Source of the DNA: Marsupella aquatica
Taxonomy: Eukaryota > Marchantiophyta
Length of the DNA stretch: 64,000 nucleotides
Reading direction: 5' to 3'
Assembly (NCBI GenBank): GCA_973895155.1
Contig: OZ316899.1
Coordinates: 8,308,001-8,372,000, forward strand
Of the stretch, positions 23,486 to 33,224 are shown in pieces (position 1 is the stretch's first letter; each line of letters begins with the position of its first letter). A program made the translations under genes and the position numbers. The notes below the pieces were generated by a model. That model did not search any database and had not been told where the DNA came from. It saw only the letters and a program-made list of their open reading frames with translations.

Positions 23486-26400
23486 TCGATGGATTTGCTA
23501 ATTGTAATCTCTCACTGTCCGCATGGAGACCTAGTGTCAATCCCTCTCCCAAGTCCTAAGCAACATGATCATATTTCCGAGGAATTTCTTGCCACCAGGT
23601 TTGGAATTCCTGGTGTGAGTATACGCAGAATCGTGATCTCAGGATCAGATGTGGTTGTTGACGCTGATGTCACTGGCAGAGTTTGGCATTGGAGATTGTG
23701 CAGTGGGGTGAAGTACAACATTGTTAGTTTAGGAACTCTGAGGTACCATCCTTGTCGTCGAAGGATATGATGAAAGTAGATTTGATTGACCTTTCAGATA
23801 GTAGTGATGAACAAGATCGACATTTCAAAGATTCCTCTTCCTCAGAACTATGTGAAAGTGGAGATAGTGGATGTGCTGACTAAGTGTACCAATTTAATTG
23901 TTTACCGGAGGAGTGCGCTTGATACGATTCTGCAATCAAAAGGTCAGAGTGAGATCTCTAGATTCATGCGAAGGAACGATTACCAGTTTGAGCAAGTATC
24001 AAGCTTGCCAGGCACGTACAATGGGAATGTTGTTTTTGAATTGCCTCCTGTTGTTGGAGTTTGCTGAAAAGGTGAATGTCTCCAAGACATGGATTGAAGC
24101 AAAGATTGTTACTATTGGACTCGGATTGTCACAACTTCTGCAAATGTTGTCCCCAAAAAGATGTGGGATTTTGGGAAAGTGTTTTGTACGGGTTCTCTGG
24201 AATGTCGTAACGATTCATGTGAGTTCTGGGTCAAACATGAAAGGAGGAATGCAAGGTTTTGGGGAAAAGTTCCTAAGCTTTTTGGTTTGCACGTATTTGG
24301 ACAACTCATTCCTGAAGGCGAGATTGTTTGTCATTACTGTTGGGAGCGTCCATTTTGCATTGAATCATGTCCAGCCATGATGTTCTACATGTACGCGTCT
24401 TCCAAAGTTGATGCGGAATCCGCTAAGCATATGTCACGTCTTGCTATTCACATGGGATTTCATAATCATCCTAGCAAGCAAGTTTTTTCCAGAGAGGCTG
24501 AAAAGGTGGCAAAGATACACTTGGATAAAGGTTTGAGTTTGAATCCGCATGCAACTGCTTTGGGTATGAAGAACACAGTCACCGGATCTCTTTTTAAAGC
24601 GATGTGTGAGTCATCCGTTCAAGATATGATCCCAATAGAAGAGACAAAGATTTTTGAATCTCTTCAGGTGATCTCAACCCCTCAAAAATTTGTGTAGTAT
24701 CACACTAGGGACATATTAAATATACATTTAAGATCCAAAACTTGGTATTCGTTCCCATGGAAGAACATGTAAGGAATGATTTTCTATTGTTTAGCACTTT
24801 TGAATGAGTAAGATAACAAAAACACAGGTTTGAGCTTTTTACTATAATTGCTCAACAAGGCATAGTTTTGAATGTTTGCTTAACATTGTAAATAAAATAA
24901 CAAAATGGAAACAATTAACAAAACACAATGAAATCTTGAGGTATGGTGAGGGAGTTAGGAAACAACCAAGGTTACTCCTCAACATCACTTCATTTGATGT
25001 GATTTAGGTGGTATATCCACAAGAACATTTCTGGAAAGGATTACTGTACTAGGATGATCACTAAAATGTCATCAACATGTCTCTACTTTTCCTTCCAAGG
25101 TACTAAGTGGAGACTAGTAATCAATCACTTCTGTATCCAATCGGTACTTTGTGTCGCGAATAAGAGACACCATCATCATCAAAGTTGAAACCATAAGTCA
25201 TTGGTAAGTAATCCTTTTTAGCATCCGTGCTCAAGCAAGACAATGCCAACAACTATGCATCAAGAACTAAGAAATATGTGAAACATCACCAACAAGGAAT
25301 CTATTTTCACATATACCAAAGATTTAACATTCACAATGATTTTACTTCAAGGGTCCAAACTTCTCATTCATTTAGGCTTGAAGGGGGAAGAAATCCTTTG
25401 AGTTAAGTACTCATATGCAATGAAGTTCTCTTTACAAGGTGGAGGTAACAAAGTTGCAATCTTGCAAGTGAGTGCTCATGAAATTTCTTCACACAAGAAA
25501 TGACACGAGAACTACTACTTATGCTAGCAGGAACCAAAGGCAAAAGAGATAATGAAAGGACATGCCCTTTCATATCTTAAGGGTCATGGGGTAAAGTAAA
25601 AATAACAAAAGTGTACTACAGAAGTACCTAAGGTTTAGTGGAATGTTCCTGGAATGAAAAACTAACTAAAAGGTATTTCAGGGGTTAACTATTGTAAAAG
25701 TGGAATTGTGGTAAAACTATTGAATATGGGTTTTGTTCTAAATTTAGTTTCTCAGCTAAAAGTTAGAAAAAGGTGATACTTTGGTAAAAAAATTTCTTAT
25801 GTATATTCTTCATGCTAGCAAAATATGAGACTTTTCTAAGGTGTCTAAGTGCCTCAATAAAATAGGTGAAAGTGTAACTAAATTATAAAAAAGTGAAAAA
25901 TTCAGAAAAGTTTTCAAGTGTTGGGTGCATTAGCGCATAAGCTGCTTCTGTGATTTCCCAATTTGTTATGACATTAGAGGTAACTAGTTTGAGTATAACT
26001 AATGTATCTAGGGATGGCTTAGCTATTCTGATGCACTTAATTAGTGTGATAACCTAAGTTGAATCCCTACTTATCTCAAAAAAATTGAAAATTTAAAGTT
26101 TTCTCAATAATTCTGAATAATTGCTATATTACAATTTGTGAATCTTCTGAGAAGTATTCGTCAAGACCAGAAAGGAAGAGGGGAGCTGGAATTTCTGGTT
26201 AGCATGCAAAAGAACATTTCCTTCCCTTTTCTTCAAAGGTTCTTGTTGCCGGGGCAAGGGTGTCGAGATGAAAGTGCGCACATTTTCAAAATGTCCATTA
26301 AGGGTGAAGGCTCTGGTCTGGATCTTCTTCGAAGGATGACCCCCGGAGGACCTCTTGAGGGTGCTTGGGTAAGTTTTGATGTGGTGCATCAAATGACTAA

Positions 26401-26731
26401 GGATTGGCTTATGTTTGGTGTCCATGTTTATGACCATAACTATCGTGCACTTTGCACGATATTCACTTGCAAGTTGCGGGCAGAAGATACAAAATCCCTT
26501 GAGAGGGCTTGGCGTTTAATGTTGGAGGTGGCGGCTGAGAATGGTCTTGAGAATGTACACATTCATGGTTTCATGGCGGACAATGCTCAAGCAGGTTGGA
26601 ATGCTGTCAAGGATGTGTTCTTTGGGGGAATTCCGGATCCTAAACGTGAGCGATCAGATGCATTTCATTTTTTCCAGTTATTTCAGAGACACGCAATCAA
26701 AGGCATTCATGAGGGAAAGCAGGGTGAACAT
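23486..26731 (+). pseudogene. Mutator-like transposase gene, 5' part
   Basis: The plus-strand reading starts with MDLLIVISH and continues FGIPGVSIRRIVISG. A short intron may lie at 23,741-23,799. A zinc-binding, GCM/WRKY-like segment follows (24,161-24,360: FCTGSLECRNDSCEFW, VCHYCW, later IHMGFHNHPS with the His pair). A putative intron separates this from the catalytic core: SFDVVHQMTKDWLMFG with the first Asp and MADNAQAGWNAVKDVFFGG with the second Asp, then DAFHFFQLFQRHA. This matches the layout of MULE transposases. The frame is cut at 26,731 by a copia element; the gene continues at 33,225. Small frame breaks near 24,066 and after the copia element indicate decay. Confidence 0.75.
24670..26145 (+). 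other. Presumed long intron, AT-rich
   Basis: GTGATC after CTTCAG near 24,669 can serve as donor, and an AG near 26,149 precedes the codons for SIRQDQKGRGELEF. About 1.5 kb between them lacks ORFs. It could also be a degraded insertion. No 15-bp palindrome is found in it. Confidence 0.4.
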
Positions 26732-27151
26732 TGTTGGGTATTTACTCTTACGTCTAGGTTAGGTATGACGTGGTTGGTACAACAACGTGGGTTGGTACAA
26801 CTACGTGGTTAGGTACAACTACGTGATTAGGTACAACTATGTGGTTAGGTACAACTACGTGATTAGGTACAACTATGTGGTTAGGTACAACTAAGTTGCA
26901 CACTATATCATAAGAGGCATGTGTGCTTGGAGAGGTAGAACCAAGGCTCATTGTTATGGAGCCACTTGAGAGATAGGGAGAGCTTACATGTGGAGACTCG
27001 GTATAGCCGACGGGCTTAGAGTTCAGTAAAGCTCTCTTGTGTGTTCCCGTGGACGTAGCCTCAAGGAGGTGAACCACGTATCTCTTGTGTCGACTATTGT
27101 GCGTTGGATGGTTCATGGGCTTGCCGTTGCGATCGTCGTCTATGCTCAACA
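26732..27151 (+). repeat. 5' LTR of the copia element
   Basis: Begins TGTTGGGTATTTAC and ends GCTCAACA. It carries about seven short tandem GTACAACTACGTG-type units near its start (26,775-26,890). It reads the same as the 3' LTR. Confidence 0.96.
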
Positions 27152-27153
27152 AT

Positions 27154-27165
27154 TGGTATCAGAGC
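27154..27165 (+). promoter_or_regulatory. Primer binding site (initiator tRNA-Met)
   Basis: TGGTATCAGAGC lies 2 bp after the 5' LTR and is the standard plant copia site complementary to the 3' end of initiator Met-tRNA. Confidence 0.93.
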
Positions 27166-28305
27166 ATGCTTGGGAGGTGACGTGTGTTCGTGACGGGATT
27201 TCATGACGGTTTTTCTAGCGTTGAGTGTTGGTGGATTTTCCAGAGTTCCATCGCATGGAACTTGGAGTTTATGGGCTCAACGGATAGATCAGGGCAAGAG
27301 CTTTCTAACGGTGTGAAGAAATCGTTGAACGGAGCTCGTGGTGCAGAGAGATCTAAGTTTTCGTCGTTCTGGATTTTGTGAAGAAAGTTGGCAATCGACT
27401 CGGAGGGAGAAGCATCAAGTGTTTTGACTCAACGGAGAGATTGAGGCAAGACGATTGTTTTTGAGTTCGGGATTGGCTCTTTGATGCAAAGAGGAAGGCT
27501 AAGCAAAATCAATTACCTTGTTGGACTTGGTGACGGCACCAAGTGCAATTGATCAACATTCGTTGTTGACAAGGTACCATTTTTTTCTCTTTGAAAAACT
27601 GATTCGAAATTGGCTATGGCAATTGAGAGAAATCTGTCATCTTTACCAATTTTTTTCTCTCTCGTTCTTTCCTCGTTTTGGGTGCTTCTTATATCGATCT
27701 TCATCGCCTCGGAGTCTAGTTTCCAAATCTGAAATCGGATCTTGATTTCGTCAAAACCCGAGTGAGATATCTTGCGTTTGGTGTCGAGGGGTACATTCTG
27801 CCGTGTGTATTTTCTGCGCGCGCGACCAGATTTCGACGACGAAGGGTGGTAGGGGGTTTTGGGGGTTCGAGGACACATGTCAGCCCCTCGATTGTTCTTC
27901 CAAAATTCCCACAGGGCCTGTACAAGGGTCATAGAATATTCCAAAAAACCAGAGAGCTATTTTTTGATCGTCCGACAAAGATTTCATCCGCCGAACGATA
28001 ACTTTTTTGGTTATTTTTCGGCGAGGTCGTAGCCATTGAAGTTGGCAATGCAGCGCACCAATCACATCGCAATTCCGACAACGGGTTGTACTTGGTATTT
28101 CGGTTATTCCCTGAGGTGGTCAAAACGGGGGAGTTTCCCAAGGTTTTACCCACCTCGACCGAAATTTGAATAACTTTTCCGTCAAATTTCGATTTTGATT
28201 TTGGTTTTCAGTATTGGACTCCTAGCTTTGTGGGCTACGCGGCGATGTTGAGTTTCGAGTTTTTTGAGAAGTTGTGAAAAACAACATTTTTTGTGACTTT
28301 CTCAT

Positions 28306-29340
28306 ATGAGTGATTCGGAGGAGTTTTTTGAAGACGTGGAACTTGAAGCACGAGGATCACCGCGGAGGTTTCAGGGGCAGAGAGAGGAGCAGGAGGAAGA
28401 GCACGTGACACCGATACCATCACCGGTGCGGCGTGTGGTGGAGGAAGCAGTACTACTACCGGAGCTCACGGTAAAGAAGAAGATGGGGACTTTCAAGCTT
28501 GGGGGACCCAAGTATGAAGTGACAAAGTATGATGGGCGCTCTGACTACTTGCTATGGGAGAAGCAAGTGAAGGGAGTGCTTTATGCGTCAGGGATGGGCC
28601 AACTGCTGAGCCCTCGTGAAGACGATGTTGATGAGAAACAATGGGACCGCATGCAGGAGCAGGGAGTGTGGTGTGTTACACTCTATCTCATGCCTCCCAT
28701 CATCAAGCAGTTAGGTGCACATAAGGATTGCATGTCCTTGTTTGCGGAATTGCAGAGCAAGTATCACCGCAAGGAGTTGTCGAACCGGCTCTACACTTCC
28801 TACAAACTGATGAGTTTCAGGATGAAGGAATCTGGTACGAAGTTGCAAGACCATGTGGATGCTTTCAACGACATGGTCGTTGACTTGGAAAACCTTGGGG
28901 AGACTTTGAATGATGAGACGAAGGCTCTGCAGCTTCTTAGTTCATTGCCTCCATCTTACCAGTCCCTATCACGAGTGTTGTTGCATCGTGATAGGGATAC
29001 CATTTCATACAATGACGTGGTAAGTTCTCTGCTTAGTGATGATCTTCAGCAGAAGATGCACATCACGTCACAGCCTTCATCATCTGGTGTTGCCCTCAAT
29101 GTTAACCGTGGGAGGAGTATGCAGCGACCAACTGGGGACCGTAGAACCCAGTTTAGATCTAAATCCAGATCTAAGTCCAAGGGTAAATCCCCTCAGAGGA
29201 GGCAGGTGACATGTTGGAAGTGCAACCAAGTTGGACACTTCAAGCGAGACTGTAAGGGAAAGGCAGCGGAAACTTCATCGGCAAATGTGGCTAGGGCTGA
29301 TGGAGAAGCTGATTTACTCAATGATGAGTATGTTTTATGA
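28306..29340 (+). CDS. gag: copia gag protein
   Basis: 344 aa starting MSDSEEFFEDVELE. An acidic N-terminus is followed by the capsid-like UBN2/gag region (YDGRSDYLLWEKQVKGVL, then LQLLSSLPPSYQSL). A basic Arg/Ser/Lys stretch leads to one CCHC zinc knuckle, CWKCNQVGHFKRDC. The frame ends in TGA at 29,338 and is the same frame as pol, so copia's usual single polyprotein is split only by this codon. Confidence 0.93.
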   Translation: MSDSEEFFEDVELEARGSPRRFQGQREEQEEEHVTPIPSPVRRVVEEAVLLPELTVKKKMGTFKLGGPKYEVTKYDGRSDYLLWEKQVKGVLYASGMGQLLSPREDDVDEKQWDRMQEQGVWCVTLYLMPPIIKQLGAHKDCMSLFAELQSKYHRKELSNRLYTSYKLMSFRMKESGTKLQDHVDAFNDMVVDLENLGETLNDETKALQLLSSLPPSYQSLSRVLLHRDRDTISYNDVVSSLLSDDLQQKMHITSQPSSSGVALNVNRGRSMQRPTGDRRTQFRSKSRSKSKGKSPQRRQVTCWKCNQVGHFKRDCKGKAAETSSANVARADGEADLLNDEYVL

Positions 29341-32300
29341 AGCCGGGGGTATGCCCTGTGCACGTCATCTAGGAGAGCAGATGATGTGTGGATTCTTGAT
29401 TGTGCTTGCTCTTTTCATATTTGTTACATTCGTGAGTTTTTCAGTTCTTACTCTGTTTCAAACGGTTCAGTTCTGATGGGAAATGATCACTCCTGTCAAA
29501 TTGAGGGAATTGGGTCTGTGAAGATTCAAATGTTTGATGGCGCTGTGCGCATAGTGTCCGGAGTCAGGTATGTACCTGGCATGCGTAAGAATCTGATTTC
29601 ACTCGGTGTGTTGGATTCAAATGGTCATCAATGGAGCGTTATTGATGGTGAACTTCAAGTCAGGTCGGGAGAGACAGTGATTTTGAAGGGGAGTAGACAA
29701 AAGAATTTGTATGTGTTACAGGGCAATACTGTATGTGGAGAGGCCAATGTAACCAAGTCTCACGAGGAGATGACTCAACTGTGGCATTCACGGCTAGGCC
29801 ACATGAGTGAGAAGGGTTTGGCTATCTTACGGAAGAATGGACTCATTTTTGATTTGCAATCTTCTAAATTAGAGTTTTGTGAGCATTGCATTCTTGGAAA
29901 GCAGCATCGTCGTGCTTTTGGTGTTGGAACTCATCGTTCCAAAGCGGTTCTTGAGTACATACATAGTGACGTGTGGGGTCCATCCCCGACTCCCTCACAC
30001 TCTGGAAAGTTGTACTATGTATCATTTATTGATGATTACTCAAGATTTGTGTGGATTTATTTCATGACGCATAAGTCTGATGTCTTGTCCATTTTTAAGA
30101 AGTGGAAGGCCCAGGTGGAGAATCAGACTGGAAACACGATCAAGTGTTTGGATACAAGGGTGAAGAGTCTGAGGTCAGACAACGGCGGGGAGTACACTTC
30201 AATGGAATTTGAAGAGTACTGTTCAGAACAGGGGATAACTCGCCATCTCACCACAGTTTATACTCCGCAGCAGAATGGTGTCGCTGAGAGGCTCAATCGG
30301 ACACTGTTGGAGCGGTCACGGAGTATGTTGAGCCAATCAGGTTTACCACAAGAATTTTGGGCAGAAGCTGTCAATACCGCAGCTTATTTGGTAAATCTTT
30401 CTCCTTCTAGTGCTATCAATTTCAAAACGCCGTTTGAGATGCGCTATAAGCGGCAAGCAGACTATCATGGCTTGGTAATTTTTGGAAGTGATGCATATGC
30501 TCTCACACCAAAGCAGAATAGGACCAAGTTGGATCCTACCTCCAGGAAATGTGTTTTTCTTGGGTACCAGAGTGGTGTGAAAGCCTATAGGCTATGGGAT
30601 CCTATTGCCTGTAAGCTCGTTGTCAGTAGGGATGTTTCCTTCAATGAATCCAGATTATTGAAGGAGGGGGAGAATACTCAGGTCTCCCGTACTGACAAAG
30701 GAAAATCTCCTATCCCGGATCTCGTTGAGGGGGAGATTGGTTATGAGATGCATGACCGGAGAGAAGGAGTTGCTCCAATTATGGAGCTGGTTCCTATGCC
30801 AGAGGAACCAGAGGAGTTTGTTGATGCTGGTGAGCAACAAGTGGATGCTGTTGAGCTTCAAATTGTACCAGCACACGCAGATCAACCGGAGTCATCGGCT
30901 AGAAGAACATCTGGTCGCACTGTACGCGCTCCATCAAGGTATGGACAGTGGGTTGATTCATCTCAACTGCAAGAGGATGATTTTACAGCTGATGATGAGG
31001 GTGATGCGTTAATTTTGGAAGAAGGAGAACCTTCTTCATTTCATGAGGCAAGTGCTTCAAAAGAGAAGCAGAAGTGGACTACAGCAATGCAAACGGAGAT
31101 GCAGTCACTAAAGGACAACAAAACTTGGGAGCTTGTTAAGCTGCCTAAGGGTCAGCAAGTGGTGGACAGCAAGTGGATTTACAAGCTGAAGGATAATTCC
31201 ATAGGAGGTGGATCGAAGGTCTACAAGGCTAGATTGGTAGCAAAGGGATTCACACAAGAGAAAGGTGTGGATTACAATGAGGTCTTCTCACCAGTTGCTA
31301 AGTACTCTACAATACGACTATTGTGTGTACTTGTTGTAATGTTTGGTCTGCTCCTAGATCAGATGGATGTTGTCACAACTTTCCTCTATGGCACATTGGA
31401 AGAGGTGATCTTCATGAGACAACCGCTAGGTTTTGTGAAGAGAGGACAGAAGGAATTGGTTTGCAGATTGCTGAAATCCTTGTATGGGTTGAAGCAGTCA
31501 CCAAGACAGTGGAACAAGCGGTTTGACGATTGGATTCGGTCACAAGGTTTTCACAGAAGTGTATTTGACCCTTGTGTGTATTTGAAACCGGTGAAGAATG
31601 TTGTCTTTGGGTTCATTGTTTTAGTACTTTATGTGGATGACATGCTAATTGCAGCCAAGGATAGGTCTGAGATTGTTAAGCTCAAGGCACTGCTTAGTGC
31701 AGAGTTTAAGATGAAGGACTTAGGGCCAGCTAAGAGGATTTTGGGTATGAAGATCACTAGGGACTTGGAGGCTGGCAAGCTATGGTTGACGCAGAGCAGT
31801 TATGCGAGGAAGGTAATTGCAAGGTTCAACATGGAGAATAGCAAGCCAGTAAGTACCCCGTTGGCTCCACACTTCAAGTTATCATCAGCGTTCTGTCCTA
31901 CGGATGACACAGAGAAGGGGTTGATGTCAAAGGTTCCATATGACAAGGCAGTGGGGAGTCTCATGTATTTGATGACTTGCACTAGACCTGATCTTGCCAT
32001 GGCTATGGGCAAGGTGAGCAGGTACATGTCGAATCCAGGGAAGGTACACTGGGAAGCAGTGAAGTGGATTATCAGGTACTTGAAGGGTACCGTGGATCAT
32101 GGTCTTTTATTTGATGCGAATGCAAAGAATGCTAGATCATTGATTGGCTATGTAGATTCTGACTATGGACAAGATTTGGACCGAAGGAGATCAACAACAG
32201 GATACGTGTTCACACTTGGCGGTGGATGCATAAGTTGGAGGTCTACTTTGCAGAAGTGTATTGCTCAGTCTACTACAGAAGCGGAGTATGTTGCAGCTGC

Positions 32301-32613
32301 GGAAGCAGCAAAGGAAGCGATTTGGTTGGATAGACTTATCACTGAAATGGGATTGCCACAGGGGAATGTGAAGCTCCATTGTGATAGTCAAAGTGCGCTC
32401 CACCTTGCTGTGAACCAGGTGATGGACAGCAAAGTGAAGCACATTGACGTCAGGTACTATTTTATCAGGCAGACTGTGTCTGATAATTTGTTTGAGCTAG
32501 TCAAGATTGATGGTAAACTCAACCCGGCTGACGCATTTACCAAAGTGATTCCTTTGGAGAGTTTCTCTAGACACCGTGACGTATTGCAGGTTTTGCAATT
32601 GCATCACAAGTAG
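29341..32613 (+). CDS. pol: copia pol polyprotein (protease, integrase, RT, RNase H)
   Basis: It continues the gag frame directly after the TGA. Domains in order: protease with WILDCACSFH (catalytic Asp kept; usually Ser or Thr follows it), GAG-pre-integrase and HHCC finger (LWHSRLGHMSEKG, CEHCILGK), integrase core (SDVWGP, RSDNGGEYTS, QNGVAERLNRTLLER), reverse transcriptase (WKLV-like start, KARLVAKGFTQ, LYVDDMLIAAK), RNase H (GYVDSDYGQD, TEAEYVAAAEA, HCDSQSALHLA). Ends LHHK at 32,613. No further stop or frameshift is seen, so the domain set is complete. Expression of pol would need read-through of the single TGA or an intact helper copy. Confidence 0.95.
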   Translation, partial: SRGYALCTSSRRADDVWILDCACSFHICYIREFFSSYSVSNGSVLMGNDHSCQIEGIGSVKIQMFDGAVRIVSGVRYVPGMRKNLISLGVLDSNGHQWSVIDGELQVRSGETVILKGSRQKNLYVLQGNTVCGEANVTKSHEEMTQLWHSRLGHMSEKGLAILRKNGLIFDLQSSKLEFCEHCILGKQHRRAFGVGTHRSKAVLEYIHSDVWGPSPTPSHSGKLYYVSFIDDYSRFVWIYFMTHKSDVLSIFKKWKAQVENQTGNTIKCLDTRVKSLRSDNGGEYTSMEFEEYCSEQGITRHLTTVYTPQQNGVAERLNRTLLERSRSMLSQSGLPQEFWAEAVNTAAYLVNLSPSSAINFKTPFEMRYKRQADYHGLVIFGSDAYALTPKQNRTKLDPTSRKCVFLGYQSGVKAYRLWDPIACKLVVSRDVSFNESRLLKEGENTQVSRTDKGKSPIPDLVEGEIGYEMHDRREGVAPIMELVPMPEEPEEFVDAGEQQVDAVELQIVPAHADQPESSARRTSGRTVRAPSRYGQWVDSSQLQEDDFTADDEGDALILEEGEPSSFHEASASKEKQKWTTAMQTEMQSLKDNKTWELVKLPKGQQVVDSKWIYKLKDNSIGGGSKVYKARLVAKGFTQEKGVDYNEVFSPVAKYSTIRLLCVLVVMFGLLLDQMDVVTTFLYGTLEEVIFMRQPLGFVKRGQKELVCRLLKSLYGLKQSPRQWNKRFDDWIRSQGFHRSVFDPCVYLKPVKNVVFGFIVLVLYVDDMLIAAKDRSEIVKLKALLSAEFKMKDLGPAKRILGMKITRDLEAGKLWLTQSSYARKVIARFNMENSKPVSTPLAPHFKLSSAFCPTDDTEKGLMSKVPYDKAVGSLMYLMTCTRPDLAMAMGKVSRYMSNPGKVHWEAVKWIIRYLKGTVDHGLLFDANAKNARSLIGYVDSDYGQDLDRRRSTTGYVFTLGGGCISWRSTLQKCIAQSTTEAEYVAAAEAAKEAIWLDRLITEMGLPQGNVKLHCDSQSALHLAVNQVMDSKVKHIDVRYYFIRQTVSDNLFELVKIDGKLNPADAFTKVIPLESFSRHRDVLQVLQLHHK

Positions 32614-32793
32614 AGTTTTCTTAAACATTCATTGTAATTACTGATATATGCTCTTCCTCATTCCTATGTATTAGGCTACGGCTTAGTTCTGGTTTGCTCT
32701 AGTTAGAGAGGGAAACCGGTTTGGTTTCTGTCCAGAACTTCCCGCTGAGGGATCATATACATTGGCAGTATTACTCTCCCCTAGACCAGAGTC

Positions 32794-32804
32794 AAGGGGA
32801 AGAT
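32794..32804 (+). promoter_or_regulatory. Polypurine tract
   Basis: AAGGGGAAGAT lies immediately before the 3' LTR. It is the expected plus-strand primer for a copia element. Confidence 0.88.
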
Positions 32805-33224
32805 TGTTGGGTATTTACTCTTACGTCTAGGTTAGGTATGACGTGGTTGGTACAACAACGTGGGTTGGTACAACTACGTGGTTAGGTACAACTACGTGAT
32901 TAGGTACAACTATGTGGTTAGGTACAACTACGTGATTAGGTACAACTATGTGGTTAGGTACAACTAAGTTGCACACTATATCATAAGAGGCATGTGTGCT
33001 TGGAGAGGTAGAACCAAGGCTCATTGTTATGGAGCCACTTGAGAGATAGGGAGAGCTTACATGTGGAGACTCGGTATAGCCGACGGGCTTAGAGTTCAGT
33101 AAAGCTCTCTTGTGTGTTCCCGTGGACGTAGCCTCAAGGAGGTGAACCACGTATCTCTTGTGTCGACTATTGTGCGTTGGATGGTTCATGGGCTTGCCGT
33201 TGCGATCGTCGTCTATGCTCAACA
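32805..33224 (+). repeat. 3' LTR of the copia element
   Basis: 420 bp, same length and no difference from the 5' LTR seen by eye. It is followed by the second AACAT of the target duplication. Confidence 0.96.

Larger units (their letters stand above)
26732..33224 (+). mobile_element. Complete Ty1/copia LTR retrotransposon (6,493 bp)
   Basis: Two 420-bp LTRs that read identical by eye flank the element, which has a primer binding site, gag-pol and a purine-rich tract. A 5-bp target duplication AACAT (26,727-26,731 and 33,225-33,229) shows insertion into the Mutator-like gene. Identical LTRs indicate a recent insertion. A 1.15-kb leader (27,166-28,305) lies between the primer site and gag. The coding region is full length except for one in-frame TGA between gag and pol. 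Confidence 0.97.

Noticed and set aside
26754-27152. 132-aa minus-strand ORF, repeated at 32,827-33,225
   Set aside because: It is antisense within both copia LTRs and arises from the LTR tandem repeats.
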